From Bacteroides sp. CAG:770 (GTDB lineage: Bacteria > Bacteroidota > Bacteroidia > Bacteroidales > UBA932), in NCBI GenBank assembly GCA_000435075.1, contig FR890667.1, positions 63,977-127,976 of the forward strand: 64,000 bases of DNA, written 5' to 3'. The position numbers were made by a program, and so were the translations under genes. The notes under the pieces were generated by a model that had not been told where the DNA came from, ran no database searches, and was given only the letters and a program-made list of their open reading frames with translations. The number at the start of each line of letters is the position of its first letter. The stretch's first letter is position 1. This document shows, one piece after another, positions 44,732 through 54,522 of this stretch.

Positions 44732-46942
44732 TTACCGCACATGCAGCGCGGCAAGGCCATCGGCCACTGACATTGAACAGAAGCGGTGGTAGTCGGTCAA
44801 AAATGACGGATTATCCTGGAGACGGAGAGCCTTGAACGGTGAAAGATCCAGGAAACTGTCAGAAACTCCGGAAGCATCGGCGCACCCGGAAAGCAAGGCC
44901 TCATCTTCAGAAGTGATGTGCGGCTCGAAAACCTCTATCGGCTGGCCAGACTCAGTACGCCTGAAAATCAGATACTTGGCATAACTTGCTATCAGGAAGG
45001 CAAGACGACTGATATCATGTCCGTCACGGAGCATCTTGGACAAGGTCGGAACAATGTACACCTCAAACTTGGCAATGCCATCGCCACAGAGACGAGAAAC
45101 CTGGTCACTGATGGCAGCATTGGAAAAACGACGGAGCAAGGTTGCCTTGTACTCATCGAGGTCAACACCAGCCGGAGCCGGCACATACGGAGTCACATCC
45201 ACATCCATGAAAGTCTTGATGAGAGAACGGTATCGGCTATCGGCAAGAACCGCATCGACCTTACGGAAACCCTCCAGATAAGCAGGATAACAAAGAAGAG
45301 AATGAGACGCATTGAGAAGACTTAGCTTCATATTCTCATAAGGAGTCACATCATCAGTAAACTGGACACCGACACGCTCCCAGGCAGGACGGCCGGCAAT
45401 GAACTTGTCCTCCACAACCCACTGGATGAAATCCTCACAATGCACATCAGTAATGTCACCCGACTTGGTCGCAGGCGTAATCCTGTCCACCATAGAATTC
45501 GGGAAAGTCACATTCGCCTCCGCCCAGACAGCCACCTCAGGATACTTCGCACGGAAATACTCCATGAACGACCGCTCTGCCGTAGCACCATTATGCTGCA
45601 GATTGTCGCACGAAAGAATCGTAACCGGAAGACCGGCCGCCATACGACGCTTCAACCCCTCGGCAACATACCAGAAGACGCTATGAGGCCTGTCAATGTC
45701 AACCTTATAACCACCTTCGGTAATTGTCAATGTTATAATCTTCGTCGAAGGCGCGGCAATACGGGCAATAATCGGCTCGCTATCCTCCTCGCCCCAATTC
45801 AGTTCCACAAGAGAACCAATCCGATAAACAGTACTCTTTCCGGAAGGCTCACAAACAGTAAGATTATACTCTCCCCTGTTGCATTTCAAAGCATTGAAAA
45901 GAGCCCCGTCAGTCGGCATGATCATCGCCCCTGAAACACCCCAGGACCTCTGATCGGGATCCTCAAGAAGAAGATTCGTATAATATTCAAGATGAGCACG
46001 ATGAAAATTACCCACGCCGAAATGGACAATGCCGGGAACAACTGCCTCCCTGTCATAACCATACACCACCTGGCCCTTCAGACTATCCGGAACCGGATTG
46101 ATGGCACCACTGCAGGTACATACAAAGGCGGCGACTTCAACAGCCTTCTCATGGGCTGCCGCAACAGACTCACCATTCATTCTAGCCATCACATAAGTAG
46201 CTGTAAATGAATCTCCTGCACCGACAGTATCGACAACATTGACCTTAGGCGTCTCCTTGTGCGAAAGCAGTCCTTCAGGACCATAGATCTCGCTGCAGAC
46301 AGCGCCTTGGGTAAATATCACACTTTTCAATGAGAATCTGCTGATCAATGCCGAAATCTGTTCTACAGCAGAACCCGGAATCGAGAACAATTCAGCGATG
46401 ACAGGAAGCTCATCCTCATTGAGTTTCAGCACATCCGCACGCTCAAGAGAGGCCTCGATAATTTCACGACTATAATAATGCTGACGCAAATTGATGTCAT
46501 ACACCCTCAGACAAGACTCAGGAGCGGAATCAATCATCTTCAGTACACTCTCGTGTGATGTACGGGACCTCTGGGCCAATGTCCCCCAACAAATGACATC
46601 TGCATCCGAGAACAGCCCCAGAGTCTTGGAGTCACATGACATGAAATCCCATGCAACCCCCTCAACAATCTCATATTCAGGAACTCCGGCGCTATCCATC
46701 GTCACAAGGACACGACTTGTAGGCTTATCGTTTCGCTGGATATAATCCAGATTCAAACCTGTCCCCTTCAATGCCTCCAGAGTTTCATCTCCAAGTTCAT
46801 CAATGCCAATGGCCGAAACCGGATACACATCGGCCCCGAACTCCTTTGCAAAAAAAGCAAAATTCACTGGAGCGCCACCAAGACGTTTTCCTGACGGGAA
46901 AACATCCCATACAGTCTCCCCTATTCCTATAACTTTCTTCAT
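44732..46942 (-). CDS. Bifunctional fusion: PfkB-type fructokinase plus mannitol dehydrogenase family oxidoreductase
   Basis: A 736-residue protein joining two normally separate enzymes. Residues 1-285 are a ribokinase-fold sugar kinase: GIGETVWDVFPSGKRLGGAPVNFA at the start, EYEIVEGVAWDF, and the anion-hole/catalytic DTVGAGD at 238-244. This pattern is closest to Bacteroidota fructokinases. Residues about 295-736 are a long-chain polyol dehydrogenase: GIVHFGVGNFHRAH (NAD site, 304-317), SCDNLQHNG, NVTFPNSMVDRITP (477-490), and MKLSLLNASHS with catalytic Lys about 539. Together they could oxidise mannitol to fructose and phosphorylate it to fructose-6-phosphate. The dehydrogenase family also includes fructuronate and tagaturonate reductases, so the polyol is inferred. 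ATG 46942 is 1 bp after the upstream stop. Confidence 0.88.
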   Translation of the reverse strand: MKKVIGIGETVWDVFPSGKRLGGAPVNFAFFAKEFGADVYPVSAIGIDELGDETLEALKGTGLNLDYIQRNDKPTSRVLVTMDSAGVPEYEIVEGVAWDFMSCDSKTLGLFSDADVICWGTLAQRSRTSHESVLKMIDSAPESCLRVYDINLRQHYYSREIIEASLERADVLKLNEDELPVIAELFSIPGSAVEQISALISRFSLKSVIFTQGAVCSEIYGPEGLLSHKETPKVNVVDTVGAGDSFTATYVMARMNGESVAAAHEKAVEVAAFVCTCSGAINPVPDSLKGQVVYGYDREAVVPGIVHFGVGNFHRAHLEYYTNLLLEDPDQRSWGVSGAMIMPTDGALFNALKCNRGEYNLTVCEPSGKSTVYRIGSLVELNWGEEDSEPIIARIAAPSTKIITLTITEGGYKVDIDRPHSVFWYVAEGLKRRMAAGLPVTILSCDNLQHNGATAERSFMEYFRAKYPEVAVWAEANVTFPNSMVDRITPATKSGDITDVHCEDFIQWVVEDKFIAGRPAWERVGVQFTDDVTPYENMKLSLLNASHSLLCYPAYLEGFRKVDAVLADSRYRSLIKTFMDVDVTPYVPAPAGVDLDEYKATLLRRFSNAAISDQVSRLCGDGIAKFEVYIVPTLSKMLRDGHDISRLAFLIASYAKYLIFRRTESGQPIEVFEPHITSEDEALLSGCADASGVSDSFLDLSPFKALRLQDNPSFLTDYHRFCSMSVADGLAALHVR

Positions 46943-46943
46943 A

Positions 46944-48323
46944 CTATCTGCTTTTATAAGGTCCTGAAACATTCTTGACAGTCATCTTGCCGTCAGAATC
47001 AGATGTAGTGACAATGTAATACTTGCTGCCACCATCCACTACGCGGACAACAATATTGCCGTCATATCCCTTCACATAAGAAGCCTCCTCAGCAGTAACC
47101 TTGTCATCCACTCCGGAGGGACGCTCACCCTGCCAGAAATTGGTAATGAAAAGATCCACTTTTGGAAGTGTCTTCTCCATCTCAGCCATGATGCTGGTAC
47201 GAGGATGACTATCCACCCAGGAATTGACAATAATAGCCTGTGGATTAAGCACTTTCAATGCCTCCGGCTGATTTGTGGAAGCAGAACCGTGATGGTCAGC
47301 TTTCATAACCTCAACCATTCCGACAGCCTTGGCGCAAGGAAGCTCGGCATCCTTCCACGCAAAATTCGAACGGTTATTGTACTGAAGGTCGGCTCCGGCA
47401 AAATAATCGAACTTGCCATAGGAAATTCTCATGACAGCGCTGCAGATATTCTCAGCAGGACACTTGTCCGAGCCGGCGATATGTGCAGGATTAGCAACCA
47501 CAATATCCTTCTTATCCGGGAAAGTCTTCCTGGTCTGGGTTCCGACTCCGGTCCAGATTTCACCATTGACAGCAATATTCTGAACCCTGACGTCATACTT
47601 GGATGTCTTCGGTGCAATCTGAGCATTGGAACCGGCCTTGAAAATCTCAGCCTTCATACCGGAATTCGCCACGTGCCACTTTACGGCGTTGACATAATTC
47701 CTGATAGTTTCTTTATTGCTTGCAAGATTCTGCATATCAAACGGATAGTCATAATCCGGCCAGCCTCGGTCAATCATCTTCGCGACCTTGAAATCATCCA
47801 TAATCTCAGTCAGGCCATTGAGACGATATGAGCCGTTTACGGACATCGGCATTGACGAGTTGCAGTCTCCCATATGGTCGTTGTGAAGATGGGACATGAC
47901 CACATAATCGATGGTATTGTTACCGGTCCATGCCATGCATTTCTTCAGATAGGCACTGATAATCTGGGAACCGCGGGTATTTGTCGCCGTAGGGTCCCAA
48001 CGGCTGCGGATTCCTGTATTTGTGGTATTGCCGTTGGAATTCGTAGAGACAAGAGAACTTGCAGCATCGATGAGAAGCTGAGTACCGTCAGGCATTATCA
48101 CAAACGCAGACTCACCTGTAGTGGTATTGATGAAATGAATATCCATCACTCCCTCCTTCCAGGCCGGCAGGACCTCACCGACTTTGATTGTCGATGAACC
48201 AGTCTCGCCGTCTCCTCCGGGAGCAGGCTTTATATTCGGCTTTGACGGCCCCGCCTCAGATGAACAAGCCATCACCGGAAGACTCATCACGGCAGCCGTA
48301 AGAAAAGAAACTAACCTTTGCAT
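46944..48323 (-). CDS. Metallo-beta-lactamase-fold hydrolase, exported lipoprotein
   Basis: 459 residues with a lipoprotein signal (lipobox VMAC) and a Gly/Pro-rich linker. The metallo-beta-lactamase core has SHLHNDHMGD (HxHxDH zinc motif, about 152-161), then FAGADLQ and KADHHGSASTNQPE. The whole resembles the hydrolase domain seen at the end of ComEC proteins, but there are no membrane helices. Such proteins are often phosphodiesterases or nucleases; its substrate here is unknown. It overlaps the small upstream gene by 13 bp and ends 1 bp before the kinase-dehydrogenase gene, firmly inside the operon. Confidence 0.8.
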   Translation of the reverse strand: MQRLVSFLTAAVMSLPVMACSSEAGPSKPNIKPAPGGDGETGSSTIKVGEVLPAWKEGVMDIHFINTTTGESAFVIMPDGTQLLIDAASSLVSTNSNGNTTNTGIRSRWDPTATNTRGSQIISAYLKKCMAWTGNNTIDYVVMSHLHNDHMGDCNSSMPMSVNGSYRLNGLTEIMDDFKVAKMIDRGWPDYDYPFDMQNLASNKETIRNYVNAVKWHVANSGMKAEIFKAGSNAQIAPKTSKYDVRVQNIAVNGEIWTGVGTQTRKTFPDKKDIVVANPAHIAGSDKCPAENICSAVMRISYGKFDYFAGADLQYNNRSNFAWKDAELPCAKAVGMVEVMKADHHGSASTNQPEALKVLNPQAIIVNSWVDSHPRTSIMAEMEKTLPKVDLFITNFWQGERPSGVDDKVTAEEASYVKGYDGNIVVRVVDGGSKYYIVTTSDSDGKMTVKNVSGPYKSR

Positions 48324-48649
48324 GCTATATGAAGATTTAAGAACATCTCACCGCCATCAATATTTACGGAAAGACGCAGATAATTACCAAAATTAGGCTG
48401 CACCTTTATAATATGCAAACCCTCTCCCCCGAACGATACAGGGGTGCTTCCGTCATCTGCCCAGTGCACGCCATCCTGTGACATCTGAACCTGACCGCTG
48501 AATACAGGGGTTCCCTTCACTTTCTCGACCATGACGAAGAAAACCGCTTCGTCTGCCCAGCCCACCTCATAAGGATGAGTCTGGAAACTGCCGGAAAAAT
48601 ATTTCTTCACCTCGAGGTGAGAATCATTGAACATTTTCATATTTTTCAA
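48311..48649 (-). CDS. Small protein of unknown function
   Basis: 112 residues, beta-rich by pattern (VFFVMVEKVKG, SGQVQMSQDGVHWADDGS, LHIIKVQPNFGNYLRLSVNI), with no signal peptide. The SxDGxxW phrase and the overall strand order are reminiscent of small discoidin-like or phage-like beta-sandwich domains, but I cannot name a family. It overlaps the following lipoprotein gene by 13 bp and has codon use like its neighbours, so it is very likely real. An intergenic hairpin separates it from the gene upstream. Confidence 0.65.
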   Translation of the reverse strand: MKNMKMFNDSHLEVKKYFSGSFQTHPYEVGWADEAVFFVMVEKVKGTPVFSGQVQMSQDGVHWADDGSTPVSFGGEGLHIIKVQPNFGNYLRLSVNIDGGEMFLNLHIACKG

Positions 48650-48665
48650 ATTGTTTTTTCAGACA

Positions 48666-48690
48666 GTATGACAGCACGACACTGTCATAC
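48666..48690 (-). other. Intra-operon hairpin
   Basis: GTATGACAG and CTGTCATAC form a perfect 9-bp stem with a 7-nt loop in the 47-bp gap between two operon genes. No T-run follows on the coding (minus) strand, so it is more likely an RNA-processing or stability element than a terminator. Confidence 0.5.
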
Positions 48691-48696
48691 CATCTT

Positions 48697-49650
48697 CTAT
48701 TCCTGAGAAACGACTACAGAATCGACATAGAAGAAAACACGTCTGCCGGTATCGGCACCAACCCAGAAGAGAGGATTGATCAGATTCTCAATTCTATGAT
48801 AGCCATCTACAGCATCCGCCTTGATACCTTTCATATCCCAAATCCTGTCCTGGCACTGAAATTCCACATATTCTTTCAGCTCGGTATCGACTTTCAGGCG
48901 CATGTACTGCCAGTTGAGTTTGCAGTCTGTCTCATTATAAATCAGTTCCTGATGTCCGTCAGGAAGGTTCATGAACCCGTCGTGGTCACCATTCTCATAA
49001 CGGCGTCCGAACCACCATGGATCCACGCCCTTCTTGCACCAGTCACCATCCAGGCCATAGGCCCACTCCCTGTCGGAGACACCGTCACGGGAATGCACAT
49101 ACTGCCATTTCTGAGTCATCTTGCCATCGACGGCATTGAGATATCTCATACCCACAAAGAAGCGCTTTCCTCGGGTCTGGATATCGAATCCCATACCGAA
49201 ATCCCTTATGGAATTCTCATGAAGACCTGGCTGGGGACGGTCAGGCGCATCCATGACATCCTGCTCGGCAGTATATGAAAACCAGCACTCTATCTGAAGA
49301 TATCTGCTGCCAGGACGCGAAAAGGAAAGCCTTTTGATAGCATGGCCCAGCGAGCCTTCAGCCGGCTTCTCAGTATATGGAGAAGCCACTGGACGAGTCG
49401 ACAGTTTAAGACTGTAAGTGCCGGACATGGCCCCATGAGTTCCAGGGTAGCGATAAGTAGCCGAACTCAACATTATAGGCGGCCACTGATCCTTGCGGAT
49501 CAATGTCTTAGGCACATCAAAATCAGGGTACTCTGTAAAGTTAGGCATCAGAGTCATCCATCCATTGAAGCCGGTATTGAACACATCGTAGGCCAGCACT
49601 CTCTTAAGCGGCTGGAACCGGCTTCTCAACATAATTTCATCAACACTCAT
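48697..49650 (-). CDS. Protein of unknown function, probable beta-sandwich
   Basis: 317 residues without a signal peptide or lipobox, although most neighbouring products are exported. Aromatic-rich strands (WMTLMPNFTEYPDF, RYLQIECWFSYTAEQD, FFVGMRYLNAV, CKLNWQYMRLKVDTELKEYVEFQCQDRIWD, RRVFFYVDSVVV) suggest a jelly-roll carbohydrate-binding type fold. It lacks recognisable catalytic motifs and I do not recognise the family. It follows SusD by 12 bp. With the 112-residue protein downstream it forms an uncharacterised pair in this catabolic operon. Confidence 0.65.
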   Translation of the reverse strand: MSVDEIMLRSRFQPLKRVLAYDVFNTGFNGWMTLMPNFTEYPDFDVPKTLIRKDQWPPIMLSSATYRYPGTHGAMSGTYSLKLSTRPVASPYTEKPAEGSLGHAIKRLSFSRPGSRYLQIECWFSYTAEQDVMDAPDRPQPGLHENSIRDFGMGFDIQTRGKRFFVGMRYLNAVDGKMTQKWQYVHSRDGVSDREWAYGLDGDWCKKGVDPWWFGRRYENGDHDGFMNLPDGHQELIYNETDCKLNWQYMRLKVDTELKEYVEFQCQDRIWDMKGIKADAVDGYHRIENLINPLFWVGADTGRRVFFYVDSVVVSQE

Positions 49651-49662
49651 ATAATTAATTCA

Positions 49663-51414
49663 TTAATATCCGGGATTCTGCTCAAGTTTTCCATTCATAA
49701 TCTGAACTTCATCACTAGGAAGAGGCCACAGATAAACCTTGGAAACAAAATTTCTCTCCACATGCTGCTCGATATAGTCATTTTCCGCAGCCATCTTATC
49801 GAAATTAGGGAATCCTTCCTCATCGAACTCTGGAGTCTCCGGCCAGAACCATTTTCCGTCTGCCAACGCCTTCTTGTTCACCTTGGCATCACGTGAGAAA
49901 CCATATCTGTTGTGGGCAAAGGCATTTTCGAACTGATGCCAGCGCTGGAGATCGAAGTAACGGTGATTCTCCCATGCCAGCTCCACGCGACGCTCCCTGC
50001 GGACAATCCTCCTGAGTGCAGCCTGATCCGTAACAGTAATTGCAGGATAAGCGGCAGTTTCGCTCCTCTTGACCTTATATGCTCTGGCACGTACATCATT
50101 GATACATGCAAGCACCTCATCATCGATCTGATTCAGTTCAATCTTAGCCTCAGCATACATCAGCAGGACATCAGCATAACGCATGAGGATAATAGGATTG
50201 TCATTGTAAAGACGCAGCCTCCAGTCAGCCTGTGCGCCCTTCTTCAGGCAACATCCGTTATAAGAACAGTTCTTCGAATCAGAACCACCCTTGCTGTCCT
50301 TGTTGGCAATCATCTTGCCTGCCTGATAATCCATTGTCTCGGTCGCGGCAGGAGAAGGATTCCAGTCAATGCCGGTGTCTCCGTAAATCTTCGTTCCCGG
50401 AGCAGCGAAAGTCTCACAGCAACGCGGGTCGCGGTCCTTGAAAGGGTCATGAGGATCAAATCCGCTGCCCGGTTCATCAATGGTCTTACCATTTGTCATC
50501 TCATAAGAGGCAAGGAGTTCCCATGAAGGCTGGGCATCATGAGTTCCACCCGCGGATCTTGCAATGAAAGACTTGACACTCTGAGTGGTAGGCTTTCCAT
50601 TGGAATCCACCTCAATATCTGTAGAGTGAGGAATTGACCAAATGATTTCGCAATTCTTTGTCTTATCACGGAAAAGCTCGCCATAATCAGGATAGAGCGA
50701 ATACTTCCCGAGGTCAATACAAGCCTTTGCCGCATCCGCAGCAGTCTCATAATCAGCCTGATAGAGCGCAATCCTGGCCTTGAACGCGAGCGCGCATCCC
50801 CTATCGACTCTTGTCAATGCTGAATTATTGTCGGCAGGCAGATTCTCGGCTGCATAGTCGAAGTCCTTGTAAATCTGCTCAAGCACTGTCTTCTTGTCAG
50901 TCCTGCCCATCTCGAAAGCCTGCTCCGGAGTTATGCTGGTAAGATAGAACGGAACATCACCCCAGAGAGTTATAAGTCTCGAGTAGGCATAGGCACGGAA
51001 GAAGCAAGCCTCCGCACGAAGTTTGTCAAGTTCTGCAGCAGAGTATTTACCGCCCAGTTTTTCGATTGACTCAATGATACGGTTCGCACGAGTCACATTC
51101 TTGTATGTGTAACTCCAGGTCTTGGCAATATTGACCTGTCCTTTGGTTGTGGTCGCGTCAATGAGACCTGACGAAACAGGATAAGACACCAGACGCTGAT
51201 TCCAGTCGTCGGTCTGACGGTCCATCGCATAGCCATGCTCAATGGGAAAGAACTCACTGCGATAGAAGTCATTGAGGGAAATCTTCACCTCTTCAGGAGA
51301 CGAATACCAGTTCTCACTGGATGCAGCTGAAAGCGGGTTGAGATCCAGATCCGCACAAGAAGCAAGAGTAAGAGCTCCGAGTGCACTTAATATGATGTTT
51401 AATGTCTTTTTCAT
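49663..51414 (-). CDS. SusD/RagB-family lipoprotein (pair 3)
   Basis: About 583 residues. Signal peptide with lipobox LASC, mature start CADLDLNPLSAASSENWYSSPEEVKISLNDFYRSEF, helical core RAEACFFRAYAYSRLITLWGDVPFY, and RRIVRRERRVELAWENHRYFDLQRWHQ near the C-terminus identify SusD. The ATG at 51414 (MKKTLNII) gives a normal signal peptide; one at 51435 would overlap the SusC stop. It captures the operon's substrate at the cell surface. Confidence 0.94.
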   Translation of the reverse strand: MKKTLNIILSALGALTLASCADLDLNPLSAASSENWYSSPEEVKISLNDFYRSEFFPIEHGYAMDRQTDDWNQRLVSYPVSSGLIDATTTKGQVNIAKTWSYTYKNVTRANRIIESIEKLGGKYSAAELDKLRAEACFFRAYAYSRLITLWGDVPFYLTSITPEQAFEMGRTDKKTVLEQIYKDFDYAAENLPADNNSALTRVDRGCALAFKARIALYQADYETAADAAKACIDLGKYSLYPDYGELFRDKTKNCEIIWSIPHSTDIEVDSNGKPTTQSVKSFIARSAGGTHDAQPSWELLASYEMTNGKTIDEPGSGFDPHDPFKDRDPRCCETFAAPGTKIYGDTGIDWNPSPAATETMDYQAGKMIANKDSKGGSDSKNCSYNGCCLKKGAQADWRLRLYNDNPIILMRYADVLLMYAEAKIELNQIDDEVLACINDVRARAYKVKRSETAAYPAITVTDQAALRRIVRRERRVELAWENHRYFDLQRWHQFENAFAHNRYGFSRDAKVNKKALADGKWFWPETPEFDEEGFPNFDKMAAENDYIEQHVERNFVSKVYLWPLPSDEVQIMNGKLEQNPGY

Positions 51415-51434
51415 AATATCAGAAATTAACGGCA

Positions 51435-54400
51435 CTAGAATTTAAGGTCAAGACCGAATGTCCATGTTCTTGCAATATAGGTAGATGCACCGGCCTCAGG
51501 GTCCCAGCCCTTAAGGTAATTGTCGAAGCAGAACGGATCATCGACATTGAAATAAACCCTCAGTCCCTTCAGATTCACTTTGCTTACCATTGACTTAGGG
51601 AAGGTATATCCGAGATTGATGTTCTTGATTCTCAGATATGCGCTGTTGACAAGCCAGTAATCAGACATTTTGTAGTTGTTGTATCTTGCACCGCTCTCGC
51701 TGAGTCTAGGATATTTCACCTTAAGGTTCTGTTCCTCAGTGTTATAACGGCTCCAATAATTCCTGCTGCCGTCCGAATTGCGGATTACAGAAGGTGCTGA
51801 CAGCCACTGTCCCTGGAAAGGACGTATCATGTCCTCTGTCAGATTTGACAGCTGGTGTCCAACGCCATTGAACAGCATTGAGAATGAGATGCCTTTCCAT
51901 CCGAGATTGATGCTGCCGCCATAAATGTAATGAGGAAGTGAACTTCCAAGTATTACGCGGTCATAAGTATCATTGATAATTCCGTCAGGTGTTCCGTCAG
52001 GTCCGCTGACATCCATGTACTTCACGTCGCCGGGCTTGGTGGACGCTACGAGAAGCGGACTTGAAGAGACCTCTTCTTCTGTCTGGAAAAGTCCGTTCGA
52101 CCTGTAGCCATACCATGAACAATACTCCTCTCCCTCAGTAATGATAGTGCCGTTGGAATTGAACACCTGCTTTCCTCCAAGATTGCCCATCACCGAACGG
52201 TAATCCGAAAGATTGACACTGATGCCATAAGAGAAATCACCTACCGAATCGCTCCAGCCGAGCTTGATTTCCCATCCTCTGGTATTCATCGTACCTGCAT
52301 TACGTTCAGGTGCGGAATAACCTGTGAATGAAGGAATTGCTACAGCAAGCAGCATATCGGTCGTCTTCTTGTAATAGTAATCTGCTGTAAAATCGAGACG
52401 ATTTCCAAGGAAAGATGCGTCAATGCCGGCATCCCAGCTCCATGTCTTCTCCCAATGGATGTCCTTGTAAGCATAGTCCTGCTGCGCACCTGTCATAGTA
52501 GAAACCGGTGAAGAACCAGTGCTGTCATACAAAAGTGCCTTATTGAAGGTAATGTATGTCTGGTAAGGATAGTTGCCGATACGCTCATTTCCGAGGCTGC
52601 CGATGGATGCACGTACTTTAAGATGGTCCAGCCAGCTTACATTCGACATGAACTTCTCATTGGAAATGACCCAGCCAAGTGATGCGCTTGGGAAGAATCC
52701 CCAGCGGTAATCCTTATGGAAACGTGATGAAGCATCACCACGGGCATTGAGCTGGACATAGTAGCGGTTGTCATAGTTATACATGATACGTCCGAAGAAA
52801 GAACGATATGCATTCTGGTAAGAGTTGCCTCCCACTGTAAGTGAGTTCTCATTGGCAAGGTCAAGGTACGGGAAGTTTGCGAGGTCCATCTCGTTGGAAC
52901 CGGCAGTCAGTTTCTCGTAAGTATAGCTATACTCCTCATAACCTGCCATGACATTGAAATTATGCTTCTTTGCAAAAGTATGGTCATATGTCGCAATCAC
53001 CTGAGACTCAAAGGTCTTGGAGTCACTTCTCGTCTCGGAAAGAGAGTTTGCGTTATATCCGGAGACATAGCCGATTATGACATCAGTTTCGTAATCGTCA
53101 TATACAGGTACCGCCTTGCTGAGACTCTTGGTCTTCACGAAGTTGTAAGTCGGAGTAAAATTGGCTGTAATGTCAAGGCCCTTGACAGGCTTGTAGCTTA
53201 GACTGAGCTTTGCAGTCATGTTAGTGCTGACAGTCTTCTGGAATCCACCTTCACGCAGAGCTCCGAGAGTATTGCTGAAAGAGCCCTCCTTACCTGAAGC
53301 GACACGCCCGTCAGGATAAAGTCCTGCGTAGATGGACGGATACATGTTAGCCGCCTTGATAGGGCTTCCGGTCTGAGGGTCCTTCTTGGTCGCCTGACGG
53401 AAAGCAAAATCCAGGGCTCCGCTCCACTTGTCGCTGAGCTTGATGGTGTTGCGGGAGCGGAGAGAAAGTCTCTCATGGCTGAGTCCCTGATACAACGCAT
53501 TGGAATTCTCGTATCCTGCAGAAGTTCTGCTCTTGATAGTCTTGTTGCCATAAGTCATTGTGACATTGTGCTTATGACGCATGCTGGAGTTCTTCAGAAT
53601 CGCAGATTTCCAGTTGAAGTCAGGATATGTAATCGGATCGTAAGCATTGTTCTGAAGATAAGTGTCAATGAATTCCTTAGAGAATCCCGCATACTCTCCG
53701 CCCTCAGGGTTGCCTGCATCATTCCATGAATATTCATTGAAATCATTCATATAATCGAGTACACCGGTTCTGTATGAAGGGAATTCTGTCGGAGTTATCA
53801 CGGATACCTCTCCGTTGTAGCCGATCTGCAGCTGTCCTTCAGAAGCCTCCTTTGTCGTAATGAGAATTACGCCCGATGCGGCACGTGCACCATAGATGGC
53901 GGCAGAAGCGGCATCCTTCAACACGGTAATCTGGCGCACATCCTCAGTCGGAACATTGTCCAAACTGCTGACGGCCATACCGTCCACAAGTATAAGCGGG
54001 CTGGAGTCCGACATTGTAGTAATACCTCTGACCTTCACAGTGGCACTTGCACCCGGCATGCTGCTTGAACGGGTCACGCTCAATCCCGGAACAACACCCT
54101 GAAGCGACTGGGACAGCTGGGAAGTGCTCTGCTGTCCGATGATTTTATCATTGACAACACCTACCGCTCCGGTAAGGTCCTTCTTTTTCACTGAACCATA
54201 ACCGATTACGACGGTCTCTTCCAGTTCGACAGCATCCTCGGCCATAATGACATTGAGAGGATTCTGTCCGTTCCACACTTCTCTCTTCGGAAGGAAACCC
54301 ATGAACGTGAATTCGAGTGTCTGGCCCTTCTTCACATCCTCGATAGTAAAATTTCCGTCCAGGTCTGTGGTCGCCCACTTTCCATTGTCCTTATTCAGAA

Positions 54401-54518
54401 CCATCGCTCCGGCTATAGGTCCGTTAGAATCGCTGACAGTTCCCTTCAAGATTTCCTGAGCGAAAGCCCCGACTGGCAACATCAAAGCTGCCATTATTGT
54501 TAATATCTTGATTTTCAT
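51435..54518 (-). CDS. SusC/RagA-family TonB-dependent transporter (pair 3)
   Basis: About 1027 residues. Signal peptide (MKIKILTIMAALMLPVGAFA), CarboxypepD_reg-like domain (GTVSDSNGPIAGAMVLN to LNVIMAED), ETVVIGYGSVKKKDLTGAVG, plug with PLILVDGMA and DAASAAIYGARAASGVILI, then the barrel ending GLDLKF. It is the outer-membrane importer of the LacI-controlled operon. The ATG at 54518 follows the BACON-lipoprotein stop by 4 bp. Four CATTGAC-type heptamers lie within it, in contrast to the first SusC gene. Confidence 0.95.
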   Translation of the reverse strand: MKIKILTIMAALMLPVGAFAQEILKGTVSDSNGPIAGAMVLNKDNGKWATTDLDGNFTIEDVKKGQTLEFTFMGFLPKREVWNGQNPLNVIMAEDAVELEETVVIGYGSVKKKDLTGAVGVVNDKIIGQQSTSQLSQSLQGVVPGLSVTRSSSMPGASATVKVRGITTMSDSSPLILVDGMAVSSLDNVPTEDVRQITVLKDAASAAIYGARAASGVILITTKEASEGQLQIGYNGEVSVITPTEFPSYRTGVLDYMNDFNEYSWNDAGNPEGGEYAGFSKEFIDTYLQNNAYDPITYPDFNWKSAILKNSSMRHKHNVTMTYGNKTIKSRTSAGYENSNALYQGLSHERLSLRSRNTIKLSDKWSGALDFAFRQATKKDPQTGSPIKAANMYPSIYAGLYPDGRVASGKEGSFSNTLGALREGGFQKTVSTNMTAKLSLSYKPVKGLDITANFTPTYNFVKTKSLSKAVPVYDDYETDVIIGYVSGYNANSLSETRSDSKTFESQVIATYDHTFAKKHNFNVMAGYEEYSYTYEKLTAGSNEMDLANFPYLDLANENSLTVGGNSYQNAYRSFFGRIMYNYDNRYYVQLNARGDASSRFHKDYRWGFFPSASLGWVISNEKFMSNVSWLDHLKVRASIGSLGNERIGNYPYQTYITFNKALLYDSTGSSPVSTMTGAQQDYAYKDIHWEKTWSWDAGIDASFLGNRLDFTADYYYKKTTDMLLAVAIPSFTGYSAPERNAGTMNTRGWEIKLGWSDSVGDFSYGISVNLSDYRSVMGNLGGKQVFNSNGTIITEGEEYCSWYGYRSNGLFQTEEEVSSSPLLVASTKPGDVKYMDVSGPDGTPDGIINDTYDRVILGSSLPHYIYGGSINLGWKGISFSMLFNGVGHQLSNLTEDMIRPFQGQWLSAPSVIRNSDGSRNYWSRYNTEEQNLKVKYPRLSESGARYNNYKMSDYWLVNSAYLRIKNINLGYTFPKSMVSKVNLKGLRVYFNVDDPFCFDNYLKGWDPEAGASTYIARTWTFGLDLKF

Positions 54519-54522
54519 AATG

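Noticed and set aside
46944..48323. ComEC-type competence protein, which would have linked to an uptake-sequence idea
   Set aside because: Only the metallo-beta-lactamase fold is shared. It is an exported lipoprotein without the ComEC membrane channel, and it sits in a catabolic operon.
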